A stretch of 64,000 nt of DNA from Psychrobacter jeotgali (lineage in GTDB: Bacteria; Pseudomonadota; Gammaproteobacteria; Pseudomonadales; Moraxellaceae), in the NCBI RefSeq assembly GCF_904846315.1, contig NZ_CAJHAF010000001.1, forward strand, positions 1,860,001 through 1,924,000. The letters run 5' to 3'. The notes under the pieces are model-generated. The model was not told where the DNA came from. It was given only the letters and a program-made list of their open reading frames with translations, and searched no databases. This document shows positions 54,985 to 64,000 of this stretch, piece after piece. Position 1 is the stretch's first letter, and each line of letters begins with the position of its first letter. Both the position numbers and the translations under genes were made by a program.

Positions 54985-55016
54985 AAAACCCCAGTCGTAA
55001 CCAGGCTGGGGTTTTT
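54985..55016. terminator. bidirectional terminator, symporter / TSUP
   Basis: AAAACCCCAG (54985-54994) and CTGGGGTTTTT (55006-55016) form a perfect stem with an 11-nt loop between convergent genes. Confidence 0.88.
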
Positions 55017-55038
55017 AGTTTAGTGCTTTTTTGTTGAG

Positions 55039-55794
55039 TTAACCCAGTACATACTTAGTCAACATTGCTAGGCACATCAGTACAATCATTGGCCGAATCA
55101 GTCTACTGCCACCCTTAATCACCATATGCGAACCAAAATACGCGCCTATCGTTTGACCGACCATCATTGCTAGACCTACTTTCCACAAGACATTTCCGCC
55201 CAAGATAAAAAATATCAATGAGCCAATATTGGTAGATAAATTGAGTACCTTGGCCGCACCAGTCGCTTCAATAATTTGCCGACCACGCAAGGCGACATTA
55301 CCCAGCGCAAAGAACATCCCCGTACCTGGCCCGATATAACCATCATAGAAACCAATTATCGGAGCAACAATCTTTTGCCAAGCACCTTCACTGATGCGAG
55401 GTTCTGCCTCTATTTCACCAAGCCTAGGAGCGAATAAGGTATAAATACCGATAGCCGCAATTAAAAAAGGAATAAGCTTCTCGAGTAAATCTGGTGGTGA
55501 CAGCTGCACAGCGATAGTACCGATAACAGAACCTACAAAAGCAGCGCCAATAGCTACCTTAATAGCTTGAGGCTTAACCACACCTTTTCTTATCATGGTA
55601 ATCGACGCCGCTAATGCTCCCGAAGCAGCTTGCAATTTGTTAGTACCTAAAGTAAGTACCGGTGGAATATTGGCCAATAACATCGCCGGAATAGTTAATA
55701 GACCACCCCCTCCTGCAATAGCATCGATAAAACCAGCCAGCGCCGCCACGGCGGTGAGCATTAATATAATCTCTAAAGAAAGTGATAAGTCCAT
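55039..55794 (-). CDS. TSUP family permease (YfcA-like)
   Basis: About 251 residues, eight helices. The family motif is clear in AGFIDAIAGGGGLLTIPAML, and the second repeat in GFYDGYIGPGTGMFF. This resembles YfcA-type TSUP proteins; the substrate is unknown. The ATG at 55794 (MDLSLS) is preferred to 55818 because AAGG lies about 8 bases before it. It is unrelated in order or context to the other TSUP gene at 47 kb. Confidence 0.88.
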   Translation of the reverse strand: MDLSLSLEIILMLTAVAALAGFIDAIAGGGGLLTIPAMLLANIPPVLTLGTNKLQAASGALAASITMIRKGVVKPQAIKVAIGAAFVGSVIGTIAVQLSPPDLLEKLIPFLIAAIGIYTLFAPRLGEIEAEPRISEGAWQKIVAPIIGFYDGYIGPGTGMFFALGNVALRGRQIIEATGAAKVLNLSTNIGSLIFFILGGNVLWKVGLAMMVGQTIGAYFGSHMVIKGGSRLIRPMIVLMCLAMLTKYVLG

Positions 55795-56283
55795 AAAACC
55801 AGCCTTGTATTCGGGCATATTGCTTAGCTAATAAAAACAAATCTCGCCATAATATCACCGCAAGATAAACAGCCAAGCCAAACCGAATTATAGATTTAAG
55901 TCGGTCAACTCAGTAGAAATGTCTATTGTTCAATAGTAGCTATCGTGTAAGTAGTTTGTATTGTATGGTAGTAGCTCTAGGGATTGTTAAGCGAACCAAT
56001 ATATCAATCATGACTACGGGACGCTATAATATAAAAAACCAAGGCGTGGTTGATACTACTGTTCATTAAATAAAATGGTTTAATAATAAAAAAAGATATC
56101 TTATAAAATAAAAAGATATCTTATTTATCTCTAAGTATGGCTGACGCTGATTAAAAGTAGTATTTGCCGTATTTGGTTGTCTATATTGATAAAATTGTGC
56201 GAAACTAATTCGAGGTAATCTGTTGCCAACTGGCTTACAGACACTTCCCTAAGTTTACTATGTATTTAGCAAATGAGGATAGT
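55795..56283. other. divergent spacer, TSUP / nhaA
   Basis: An AT-rich region with no gene. The only structure is the direct repeat at 56091-56124. GAGGA at 56275-56279 is the nhaA ribosome-binding site. Confidence 0.45.
56091..56124 (+). repeat. short direct repeat with palindromic core upstream of nhaA
   Basis: AAAAGATATCTTAT occurs at 56091-56104 and again at 56111-56124, a 20-bp period. Each contains the palindrome AAGATATCTT. It could be a paired operator or slippage duplication. Confidence 0.65.
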
Positions 56284-57483
56284 ATGGTGATAAAAAAAAT
56301 CAAAGCGTTTTTTGATCTTGAAGCATCTGGCGGCATTGTTTTAGCATTGGCTGCCATTGCTGCAATGATTATTGCCAACACTCCTTTCAACACTTGGTAT
56401 GTAGATTTTATTAATGCTCCGGTGGTTATTCAGATTGGCGACTTTGAAATTGCTAAGGATGCCCAGCACTGGATCAATGATGGCCTGATGGCGGTTTTCT
56501 TTTTCCTCGTCGGCCTTGAACTTAAGCGTGAAGTCTTAATCGGTGAGTTATCTAATCTAAAGCAAATTATCTTACCCGCAGGCGCAGCCGTTGGCGGTAT
56601 GATCGCCCCTGCTATTGTTTATGTTCTTTTTAACTATCAAAACCCTGAATACCTTAGAGGCTGGGCTATTCCTGCCGCTACAGACATTGCTTTTGCTTTA
56701 GGTATTTTAAGCTTGCTCGGTAATCGTGTACCCAATGCGCTAAAAATATTTTTGGTCTCGATTGCTATTTTCGATGATATTGGTGCCATTTTAATTATTG
56801 CTTTATTTTATACTAGCGATTTATCAATGTTCTCATTAGGTGTAGCCGGTATATGCTTACCTATTTTATACCTCCTTAATCGCCGCAACGTTACTAGTAT
56901 CACTCCCTACTTACTGGTCGGCATTATTATGTGGATTGCCGTTCTCAAGTCTGGCGTTCATGCGACTTTAGCTGGCGTATTGTTAGCGTTATTCATACCT
57001 TTATTTGATCGTACTGATCCTGAGCACTCGCCTTTAGAAGAGCTAGAACATGACCTACAAGATACGGTCTCATACGGTATTTTGCCGCTGTTCGCTTTTG
57101 CTAATGCTGGTATTTCGCTTGAAGGGGCAGGTTTCGCTGAATTGTTTCACTCGGTACCACTTGGTATTGCTGCTGGACTATTCATCGGTAAACAAGCAGG
57201 CATTATGTTTATGTGTTGGTTGATCTTTAAAGTAGGGCTCTCAACCATGCCCAAAGGCGTGAACTATAAACAAATTTACGGCGCAGCACTATTATGTGGT
57301 GTTGGTTTCACCATGAGTTTATTTATTGGCGGCCTAGCCTTCGGTGGCGCGACCCCTCTATTCGACGAGCGTCTAGGTATTATAATGGGCTCTATTGTCT
57401 CAGGTATTGCTGGTTACATTATGCTTAAAGTCACTTTAAAAGATGAAGTTAGTAGCTCTTCTGTGGACTTAACACGTCAATAA
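56284..57483 (+). CDS. nhaA: Na+/H+ antiporter NhaA
   Basis: A 399-residue inner-membrane antiporter with twelve helices that extrudes Na+ in exchange for H+. The ion-binding aspartates fall in helix V (AIFDDIGAI), and family blocks [26 protein letters not shown] and FTMSLFIG are present. The start at 56284 (MVIKKIK) is chosen because GAGGA is 5 bases upstream; a longer frame opens at 56260 without such a site. Two direct repeats lie about 160 bp upstream. Confidence 0.96.
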   Translation: MVIKKIKAFFDLEASGGIVLALAAIAAMIIANTPFNTWYVDFINAPVVIQIGDFEIAKDAQHWINDGLMAVFFFLVGLELKREVLIGELSNLKQIILPAGAAVGGMIAPAIVYVLFNYQNPEYLRGWAIPAATDIAFALGILSLLGNRVPNALKIFLVSIAIFDDIGAILIIALFYTSDLSMFSLGVAGICLPILYLLNRRNVTSITPYLLVGIIMWIAVLKSGVHATLAGVLLALFIPLFDRTDPEHSPLEELEHDLQDTVSYGILPLFAFANAGISLEGAGFAELFHSVPLGIAAGLFIGKQAGIMFMCWLIFKVGLSTMPKGVNYKQIYGAALLCGVGFTMSLFIGGLAFGGATPLFDERLGIIMGSIVSGIAGYIMLKVTLKDEVSSSSVDLTRQ

Positions 57484-57609
57484 TCAATGGCGAATAAATG
57501 AGATTGTACTGGCTATTAAACAGCCCGTAATAAGTTCACATTTAGCTAAATCATCACTTGAGAGGGTGATTGAAGGTGATTGTAGATATCGGGGCTGTAG
57601 ATAATAAGT

Positions 57610-58932
57610 ATGGATATGATTATGGATAAAAAAGCCAAAAACTTAGACCAAAAACATTATCAACGTCATGGGCGCACAACCACCATCAATGATCACAGTG
57701 ATTTACAAGTTCTGCGCCGTATTAAACGTCACTTGTTACCCAAAGACTTTACTATATCTGCAGATTTATTAGAGGAGATAGTAGCAGGTTATGATATAGG
57801 CGATCCTATCGCTGATGCATTAGCCGCTGACAAAATACGCTTTGCTAAACCCTTACAGTCAGCTATCCTTAAGGGCGATGTTAATGCAGAGCTAGCCAAT
57901 ACTCCCCAGTTTATGGCATTGGTCGAGCAATTTAGCACTTATCCTGATTGGTATAATCCGCAGCTAGCAGAAGTCGGTGCTATCGCCTATCGCCGCTATC
58001 CACTCATGCTTATTTGGCTACTACGTAACGTCGCCCTTATGGCCGGTTATAGTATTCCTGCATTATCCTTGCCCCTTATTCAAACTGGAGCATTGATGCA
58101 TGAGGCGCTGCCGCGATTGATGCGGACTTACGCTTATATCTTGGCGGTGTCTGAACACCCTCAGCTGCAGCCAACCTCTACTAATAATCGAGAACCTATC
58201 AGCCAAGTACTGGCTATCGGCTCGGAAGGCTGGCGGCAGTCTATTAAAGTACGCCAAATCCATACCTTAGTACGCCAAAACCTACTCAAAGGTAAAGGTA
58301 ATGCGGCTACAGGCGTTATCGCTGCCGATGACCAGCATCATAATCCTGATGGCAGCTGGAATACTGACTATTGGGGCCTTCCTATCAATCAAAGTGATAT
58401 GGTCGCCACTCATCTCCAGTTTTCATTACTCATTATGCGCGGTCTGCGTCTGCTTGGCGCCCGTATCAGCACGGAAGAAGCTGAAGGTATTCTGCATTTA
58501 TGGAATCTTGCCAGCTATTGGATGGGGGTTGATTTGCAGCGCTTACCCAAGACTGAGACCGACTGCTGGGAATGGCTATACACCTATCTATCTATTCAGC
58601 AGCTTGATTTTAAGATGGGGCGACCGCTTGCCAAAGCCCTGCATGATTTGCCGCGTCAGCTAATGGGTGAGGATAATCGCAAAGGTCGGTTTGTGGAGAT
58701 GGTTAATGCTAGTGTCACACGCACCTTGGTCGGTGATGATATCGGTGATGGTTTAGAATTGCCCAAGTCAAAAATACGCTTTGGGGTACTGTCCTCTGTG
58801 CCTATTTTATTTGCGCTTGATACCGCACGCCAACACAATCCTGTTATCGCGGATAAATTAGAAGCGTTTCGTGCTAAGCGTCAAGATAATATGAACTGGT
58901 GGCTCAAAAAGAATGACGATTACTATAAGTAA
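57610..58932 (+). CDS. oxygenase MpaB/Lcp-like protein (DUF2236)
   Basis: A 440-residue, largely helical protein resembling the DUF2236 family, which includes latex-clearing protein (a haem oxygenase) and fungal MpaB. The central block VRQIHTLVRQNLL has the conserved R-x-x-H pattern that in latex-clearing proteins includes the haem-ligand histidine. QSDMVATHLQFSLLIMRGLRLLG is the following family element. No CxxCH is present, so any haem would be b-type. No twin-arginine or other export signal is visible. The substrate is unknown. Confidence 0.75.
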   Translation: MDMIMDKKAKNLDQKHYQRHGRTTTINDHSDLQVLRRIKRHLLPKDFTISADLLEEIVAGYDIGDPIADALAADKIRFAKPLQSAILKGDVNAELANTPQFMALVEQFSTYPDWYNPQLAEVGAIAYRRYPLMLIWLLRNVALMAGYSIPALSLPLIQTGALMHEALPRLMRTYAYILAVSEHPQLQPTSTNNREPISQVLAIGSEGWRQSIKVRQIHTLVRQNLLKGKGNAATGVIAADDQHHNPDGSWNTDYWGLPINQSDMVATHLQFSLLIMRGLRLLGARISTEEAEGILHLWNLASYWMGVDLQRLPKTETDCWEWLYTYLSIQQLDFKMGRPLAKALHDLPRQLMGEDNRKGRFVEMVNASVTRTLVGDDIGDGLELPKSKIRFGVLSSVPILFALDTARQHNPVIADKLEAFRAKRQDNMNWWLKKNDDYYK

Positions 58933-59036
58933 TTGTACATAAAATAGCTGTGCGTAGTCATTAAAGCTAGATCGCTAAATGCCTAAAAACCGGCTATCAA
59001 ACCATCATCATTTTCTATTTATAAGCTTGCCAATAA

Positions 59037-59855
59037 TTAAGGCTTATACCTTGAGTCTTGTAAGCCCAACTCTTTTAGATGGTGATCCTTTTCAAGATAT
59101 TTTTTTATATGCTCATTTTCTAAGCTATCTTCTTGAATCTGGTAGTACCAATCCAGTTGTCGATCAAATCCTGTCTCTAGTAGACTCGCTATGACGCGTC
59201 CGGTTAAGCCCCAAACTATCTCGCCATCGACTTGCCAGCTCGGCGTCAGTATGGTCGCCGTCTGTCTTTGCATAGTATATTCGATAGAATACTCAACCGT
59301 TGGCTGAGTAATAAGAGCCTCAAAATCTGCCCAAAAAATACGGGCAATCTCGCCAGGCTCAGGGGACAATGGCAGATCAGGCTCAATCAATGCTACGATA
59401 GGACGCACACTCATGCCGCTTTTGGAGGTTTGCATCGGTAACTGACCCAATAGTTGTACCTTATTAGGGGGTAACGCCGTTTCCTCATAAGCTTCTCGTA
59501 GGGCGGTAAATACATTGTTATAATCGCCGATATCATACTTACCGCCTGCACAGGATACTTCCCCTGCATGGCTGGTCATGTGTGCGGCGCGGCGAGTCAA
59601 CAAGAGCTTTGGTTGCTTCTCATTAGTGATGGCCACTAGGATAGAAGCGTCGGCGATTGGCGCTTGATATAAAGTGTCCAAAATAAGGGCGCTATGCGCA
59701 ATATCATCGGTTTGCTGGTGTAATGATTGCTTGGTCGTATCTAATAGTTCTGTCTGTATACGCTCAGCCAACTGTCTAAGCAAAGGCTGTTTAATATAGG
59801 CCGGTAGCGCTACTGCCAACTCATCAAAGCTTGCAGAATGTCTAAATATTGCCAT
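59037..59855 (-). CDS. NUDIX hydrolase, CoA-pyrophosphatase-like (NudL)
   Basis: A 272-residue NUDIX enzyme. The NUDIX box is visible as GGKYDIGDYNNVFTALREAYEETAL, with the catalytic REAYEE core, but the first Glu of GX5E is replaced by Asp in this alignment. The upstream LLTRRAAHMTSHAGEVSCAGG matches the CoA-pyrophosphatase extension (LLTxRsxxLrxHxGqvsFPGG). It probably cleaves CoA derivatives or related dinucleotides. The N-terminal third (1-70) is poorly conserved-looking. Confidence 0.85.
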   Translation of the reverse strand: MAIFRHSASFDELAVALPAYIKQPLLRQLAERIQTELLDTTKQSLHQQTDDIAHSALILDTLYQAPIADASILVAITNEKQPKLLLTRRAAHMTSHAGEVSCAGGKYDIGDYNNVFTALREAYEETALPPNKVQLLGQLPMQTSKSGMSVRPIVALIEPDLPLSPEPGEIARIFWADFEALITQPTVEYSIEYTMQRQTATILTPSWQVDGEIVWGLTGRVIASLLETGFDRQLDWYYQIQEDSLENEHIKKYLEKDHHLKELGLQDSRYKP

Positions 59856-60168
59856 TATTATTATCCTATTTATTTAACTAGAGCTTGTCATCCTTTAGAT
59901 TATGCATTAAAAGTGCCCGTTAATAATATATTCTAATGCGGCACCATTAGTTATCTTATCATGTCATCGAACCATTGTTATTGACTTGGTAGACTACCAA
60001 AACTTATCACTCTATACCTTCATCAATAGCGTTGAGGCATGTTATTTATTATTAGTATGTGACGTGTTGCTGTTATCCCCTCTCCTCACTATCAATATTT
60101 GTGTTATCTTAAGATAAAAGAAAATATAAATCCTAAAACCTACTCTTTTCAATAAAAAGGCAGTCGAT
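59856..60168. other. divergent spacer between two NUDIX genes
   Basis: A 313-bp region, no gene recognised. It should contain the promoters of both NUDIX genes. AAAAGGCAG lies before the ATG at 60169. Confidence 0.4.
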
Positions 60169-60732
60169 ATGCAATATTGTCTACAATGCGGTCATGAAGC
60201 TGAACGTAAAATACCCGCTACTGATAATATGCTGCGTTTGGTATGTCCAAACTGTGGTTATATTCATTATGAGAACCCAAAAGTGATTTGCGGCTCGTTA
60301 GTCGTGTACAAAAATAGAGTATTGCTGTGTCGCCGCGCTATCGAACCTCAGTATGGGTTGTGGACGATACCGGCAGGCTTTATGGAAAACGGCGAAACCA
60401 TTGCTGAAGGCGCTGCCCGCGAAAGCTTTGAAGAAGCAGATGCCGTCGTTATCAATCCGCATTTATACTGTCTTTATGATATACCTGATATTGGTCAAAT
60501 CTACGTTATCTATCTATCCGAGCTCAAAGATGGCGCTTACGGTATTGGCTCTGAAAGCTTAGATTCTGCCTTATTCAGTGAAGAAGATATCCCGTGGGAT
60601 AAAATCGCCTTTGAAGCGGTTCGCCGCACTTTAACCAGCTACTTTGCCGATCGCAAAAAATTTGATAACCCTGCCGACTTCCCTATTCATCAAGACTATA
60701 TTGGCAAAGACCTCAGTATCAAACGCTATTAA
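60169..60732 (+). CDS. NUDIX hydrolase with N-terminal zinc ribbon
   Basis: A 187-residue enzyme. Two CxxC pairs (CLQCG at 4-7 and CPNCG at about 32-35) form a zinc ribbon like that of NudC-type NADH pyrophosphatases. The NUDIX box reads GFMENGETIAEGAARESFEEADA (about 75-97), fully consistent with GX5EX7REUXEE. Likely ADP-ribose or NADH-type pyrophosphatase; the exact substrate is unknown. It converges on the M16 protease through a terminator. Confidence 0.9.
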   Translation: MQYCLQCGHEAERKIPATDNMLRLVCPNCGYIHYENPKVICGSLVVYKNRVLLCRRAIEPQYGLWTIPAGFMENGETIAEGAARESFEEADAVVINPHLYCLYDIPDIGQIYVIYLSELKDGAYGIGSESLDSALFSEEDIPWDKIAFEAVRRTLTSYFADRKKFDNPADFPIHQDYIGKDLSIKRY

Positions 60733-60748
60733 TAGCTTTACCATTAAT

Positions 60749-60779
60749 AAAAAAAGCCAAGCATCATGCTTGGCTTTTT
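60749..60779. terminator. bidirectional terminator, NUDIX / M16 protease
   Basis: AAAAAGCCAAGCAT and ATGCTTGGCTTTTT form a near-perfect stem with a tiny loop, flanked by A- and T-runs, between convergent genes. Confidence 0.9.
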
Positions 60780-60805
60780 GGTTCTTGATTCTAATGATGG
60801 TCAAA

Positions 60806-63800
60806 TTAGCTGTTGATTTTACAGACCTTAAAGCCTAAGTTTTTGACCGCTTCTTCTTTATCATATGGCGCTAACACGGCACGTACATGGTCTTGACCTT
60901 GCAAGTATTGCTTGGCAACCCGCTGTAGATCTTCGATAGTAACGGCCAAAATCGCTGCACGCATTTTGCGCTGCCAGTCAGCACCTCGGTTATGCAAATC
61001 AGCGAAGCAGGCTTTGACCGCCTCCCCAGCTGGCGATCCAGGTTTATCCATACCGGAGATAATGCCTAAGATAGCTTCTTCTAATTGCTCATCGGTTTGG
61101 GGCTCATTAAGCAGCCATTCAATGCTGGCGTCAAAATGCGCAAAGGTCTCAGTGCAATGAGGATCACGATAGCTAAAGAACTTAAAAGCACAAGCGTTAG
61201 CATCATAACCCGCTCCGCCGCCATAGGCACCGCCGCGCTCACGGATAGCGCTATGCAAATAGCCATTACGCAAATAAGGCGCTAATACCATGAGCGGCGC
61301 GGTATCAGGATGATCAGCCGCAGGAGCGGTATAGACACTAGCATTATGATAAACATTGGTCGCAACCAACCATGCCAAATCCTCCACCTCGATGCTAGCG
61401 CCGCTCTCAATAGCTTTAACGGCGTCTTTTTCACCATCTAAAGCAGGATCTAATTTAAGCTCAGCAAATTCTTGGGGGATGTTGTTCTTAGCTTGCTTAT
61501 CAGTTGCGCTCTCATTTTTATGGCTAGCTTTTGCTACTGAACCTGCTGTTTTATTATCCTGCCAGCTATCTACAATCAGGCTACTTAAACGCTCAGTTTG
61601 CTCGGGCTCACAAACAATGAGAGCATGCTTGGGTAAGCCAATTAGACGCTGATGTAAATCCATCAAACTACTGGCCAGTTGATCCCATAGTGCACTATCA
61701 TTACTGGCGTTACCCAAAAACGCTTTGAGCGCATTTAAGGCGGGTAAGCCACTACGCACATATTCAAGGTGCGCCTGCCGACTCATACCACGGCTAGCCG
61801 TTTGCATCGCATACGCATGGCCAGCACTGGCAAGGCGGGATTGCCAACTAGCCGCACGCTGCTGCAAGATCTCTTTGATACGATCATGCTCAGTAAAGAC
61901 GCTATGCTCCATGACCTCTTTGAGCAGATCTATCGCTTCTACTTTACGGTTCAATGCTCGAGTTGCCACTACAAAATAGCTACTGATCTCTTGATTGTCG
62001 TCGATAGCAGTACGTTGACTAATGCGCGCGGTCACTCCAGAGGAGTGCGCTGCTTGCTTGGCTTGCAGCTCGTAAGCGTCCATTGTGTCCGTACCCAGCT
62101 CTGATATTAGGCTGAGATAAATCGGCAGCAAGGGGTGATTAATAGCGTCGTTTGCTGGGAGCGCTTCTGCATTGCTGTCATTAATAGCATCGGTTAACGG
62201 CACTATCACCTGATAGTAATATAAGCCATTGGTTCCGGCTTCATACTGGAATAAAGTACTGGCTTTGCCACTGAGCTCCACCTGCTTTTGGCTACCTTCT
62301 TTAAAGCTGATATCCGTTGGAATATCCTCTAAACCCACCTTTGGCAATAAACTCAAATCATCAGGAGCGGCCTGACGCGCTGCTAAATCAAGCGCTTGTT
62401 TATGCAAAATATCTTTATCATCAGCGGTTAGATTCATCGCAATAGTATCAAGGCGTACTTGTTCAGCGGCGGCTAACCGAGCTGACTTTTCGCTATCAGG
62501 AACCATCGTCAAGCGTACACGGTGGTTGTTGTCTAGCAGATGAGTCTTGATCAAATTGGGCAACCACTGCTCGTCTTTTACCTGCTCTCGTAACCACGCT
62601 AGATGCTCGTCAACCTCCCAAACATCAAGTGGATTACCATCATGAATGGCGGTACTAAAGCCCTCTAACATGAGATTAAGTCCATAAGGCATACCGTCAC
62701 CGCCGATATGGCGCTGATCAATCTCAATTTGATGCAAGATAGTCTCAATGGTTTCATTATCAATCGGCTGGTTGGCAACTTGGGTTAGCAAATCGATAAT
62801 ACCCTGCTCAACCGCTTCAGCATGCTCCGGCTCTGACCCACGCAGACCAGTATAAAACACCATTTCATAATGACTGTCATCCAGCCCTAATAGTGGACTG
62901 GGCGCTTTACCTAGCGGATGGCTGTCTAAATAAGCCCGCAATGGCGAACCAGCATGCTCAACCAGCACCCCTTCTAATAGACGTAATGCTAAACGCTGCT
63001 TGGGATCGGTAATCGCAGGCAATAACCAAGCCACCACATGGTGGGTCTGATTCGCTCCGACCTCATCTGCCGTATAAGTCTCAGTGACGCTAATGGGCGT
63101 AGATAGACGCTGCTCTGGGCGCGATACGTGCTTTTTGCCCGCTGCAAATTGCACCAGCGCATCTTCATGTATTTTCGCTTGCGTCTCCGCGACCGGAATA
63201 TTGCCAAAGCTCATAATAACGCTATTTGCAGGATGGTAGTGGCTTTGATGAAACTCAAGCAGCTCATGATGGCTTAGATCTGGAATATCAGCAGGATCGC
63301 CGCCAGAATTATAATGATAAGTGGTGGTTGGGAACAAATGATGCGCCACGGCATGATAAAGCTGATCAATCTCGCCGCTCATTGCCCCTTTCATCTCATT
63401 GAATACGATACCTTTAAACTGCGGTTTGTCATTCTCGTCCAATTCAACTCGAATACCTTCTTGCGCAAAGTCGAGCGGATGAATATTAGGAAAGAACGCC
63501 GCATCAAGATAGACCTCAAGTAAATTAAAGTAGTCATTCTTGTTTTGAGTCGCATACGGATAGGCGGTCCAATCGGCGGCGGTCATGGCGTTCATAAAGG
63601 TATTCAATGAGCGTTTGATCATCGAAAAAAACGGATCACGTACCGGAAACTTCTCCGAGCCACATAGAGCCACATGCTCTAAAATGTGCGCTTCACCTTT
63701 GGAGTCCATCGGCTGGGTGCGAAAACCTACTAAAAAGGCATTTTCGTCACTCGGGTGTGCCAAATGGTAATGCATTGCACCGGTCTTGACATGCTGGCTG

Positions 63801-63898
63801 ATCAGCACATCCATCGATAACGCCTCGATATGGCGATGTTCAAGCAGCTCAAAGGCAGGATGTAAGGTTAAGTCAGCGGTAAATGCAGTGTCAGTCAT
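60806..63898 (-). CDS. M16C (PreP-like) metallopeptidase
   Basis: A 1030-residue clan ME zinc protease of the presequence-protease/falcilysin group. The inverted zinc motif HXXEH is H71-E74-H75 in HILEHVALCGS, with the downstream glutamate in the GIVFNEMKG region. The large size and the four-domain clamshell layout match M16C peptidases that degrade peptides. No signal peptide is seen, so it probably acts in the cytoplasm. An insertion around residues 790-830 is K/A/N/D-rich and lacks homologous-looking order. Confidence 0.93.
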   Translation of the reverse strand: MTDTAFTADLTLHPAFELLEHRHIEALSMDVLISQHVKTGAMHYHLAHPSDENAFLVGFRTQPMDSKGEAHILEHVALCGSEKFPVRDPFFSMIKRSLNTFMNAMTAADWTAYPYATQNKNDYFNLLEVYLDAAFFPNIHPLDFAQEGIRVELDENDKPQFKGIVFNEMKGAMSGEIDQLYHAVAHHLFPTTTYHYNSGGDPADIPDLSHHELLEFHQSHYHPANSVIMSFGNIPVAETQAKIHEDALVQFAAGKKHVSRPEQRLSTPISVTETYTADEVGANQTHHVVAWLLPAITDPKQRLALRLLEGVLVEHAGSPLRAYLDSHPLGKAPSPLLGLDDSHYEMVFYTGLRGSEPEHAEAVEQGIIDLLTQVANQPIDNETIETILHQIEIDQRHIGGDGMPYGLNLMLEGFSTAIHDGNPLDVWEVDEHLAWLREQVKDEQWLPNLIKTHLLDNNHRVRLTMVPDSEKSARLAAAEQVRLDTIAMNLTADDKDILHKQALDLAARQAAPDDLSLLPKVGLEDIPTDISFKEGSQKQVELSGKASTLFQYEAGTNGLYYYQVIVPLTDAINDSNAEALPANDAINHPLLPIYLSLISELGTDTMDAYELQAKQAAHSSGVTARISQRTAIDDNQEISSYFVVATRALNRKVEAIDLLKEVMEHSVFTEHDRIKEILQQRAASWQSRLASAGHAYAMQTASRGMSRQAHLEYVRSGLPALNALKAFLGNASNDSALWDQLASSLMDLHQRLIGLPKHALIVCEPEQTERLSSLIVDSWQDNKTAGSVAKASHKNESATDKQAKNNIPQEFAELKLDPALDGEKDAVKAIESGASIEVEDLAWLVATNVYHNASVYTAPAADHPDTAPLMVLAPYLRNGYLHSAIRERGGAYGGGAGYDANACAFKFFSYRDPHCTETFAHFDASIEWLLNEPQTDEQLEEAILGIISGMDKPGSPAGEAVKACFADLHNRGADWQRKMRAAILAVTIEDLQRVAKQYLQGQDHVRAVLAPYDKEEAVKNLGFKVCKINS

Positions 63899-64000
63899 AA
63901 TGTTCCTTGTAGATTAAAAATATAGCTTACAAAAAGCAGCTTAAAAAATGCCCTAAATAGCAGGGTGAAAAGTAAAAAATGATGAAAGTTATAATTATAA

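Noticed and set aside
1..64000. CRISPR array, prophage, insertion sequence, tRNA or rRNA gene
   Set aside because: No regular repeat-spacer pattern, phage or transposase gene, or RNA gene fold was recognised by eye on either strand.

Overview
The window looks like chromosomal backbone from a Moraxellaceae gammaproteobacterium, most likely Psychrobacter or a close relative. The evidence is a moderate-to-low GC content with very AT-rich intergenic spacers, a pilGHIJ-chpA twitching chemosensory cluster without pilK/chpB, minC and minDE separated by a spacer, an ahpC/oxyR pair, and acidic S/N/D/E-rich low-complexity insertions in several proteins. The genus call is inference from gene content, not from a marker gene. 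I see no rRNA, tRNA, CRISPR array, prophage or intact insertion sequence.

Layout. 0-5 kb: a small YdcH-like protein, peroxiredoxin ahpC facing oxyR across a structured spacer, an HD-domain protein, a TPMT-like methyltransferase and a YgjP-type metalloprotease-fold protein. 4.8-10.9 kb: an apparently Fur-controlled periplasmic iron-handling cluster on the minus strand (imelysin-like lipoprotein, di-haem oxidoreductase lipoprotein, second imelysin-like lipoprotein, DUF1513 propeller protein). The sequence carries two Fur-box-like sites. 11-17 kb: an OmpA-like lipoprotein, a PlsC-type acyltransferase, a membrane protein whose first 160 residues resemble a voltage-sensor domain, then minC, minD and minE. 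17-28 kb: the type IV pilus chemosensory operon pilG-pilH-pilI-pilJ-chpA-chpC-like, with a 2140-residue ChpA.

28-33 kb: a lipoprotein adaptor resembling RND/HlyD membrane-fusion proteins but with no pump gene beside it, followed by an OmpR-type regulator and a sensor kinase whose ATP-binding domain is split by an insertion of about 225 residues. 33-36 kb: a MetN-MetI-MetQ-type ABC importer whose ATPase lacks the usual C-terminal regulatory domain. 36-38.5 kb: a CodA-like deaminase with an MFS transporter. 39-43.5 kb: an aldo/keto reductase and ccmABCDE (haem export and cytochrome c maturation), which could mature the di-haem protein at 7.6-9.2 kb. 43.7-50 kb: two proteins of unknown role, a histone-deacetylase-family protein, DUF2905, a TSUP permease, coaBC with a His/Cys-rich insertion, and radC. 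50-64 kb: fadE-type acyl-CoA dehydrogenase with a long polar tail, a dicarboxylate/amino-acid symporter, a TSUP permease, nhaA, a DUF2236/MpaB-like protein, two NUDIX hydrolases and a PreP-like M16 protease.

The least-explained items are a dispersed palindromic repeat present at four intergenic loci (two full copies, two half copies), the kinase and adaptor with matching low-complexity insertions, the voltage-sensor-like module without a pore, and the Fur-site/terminator arrangement in the imelysin cluster. None of these was checked by database search.
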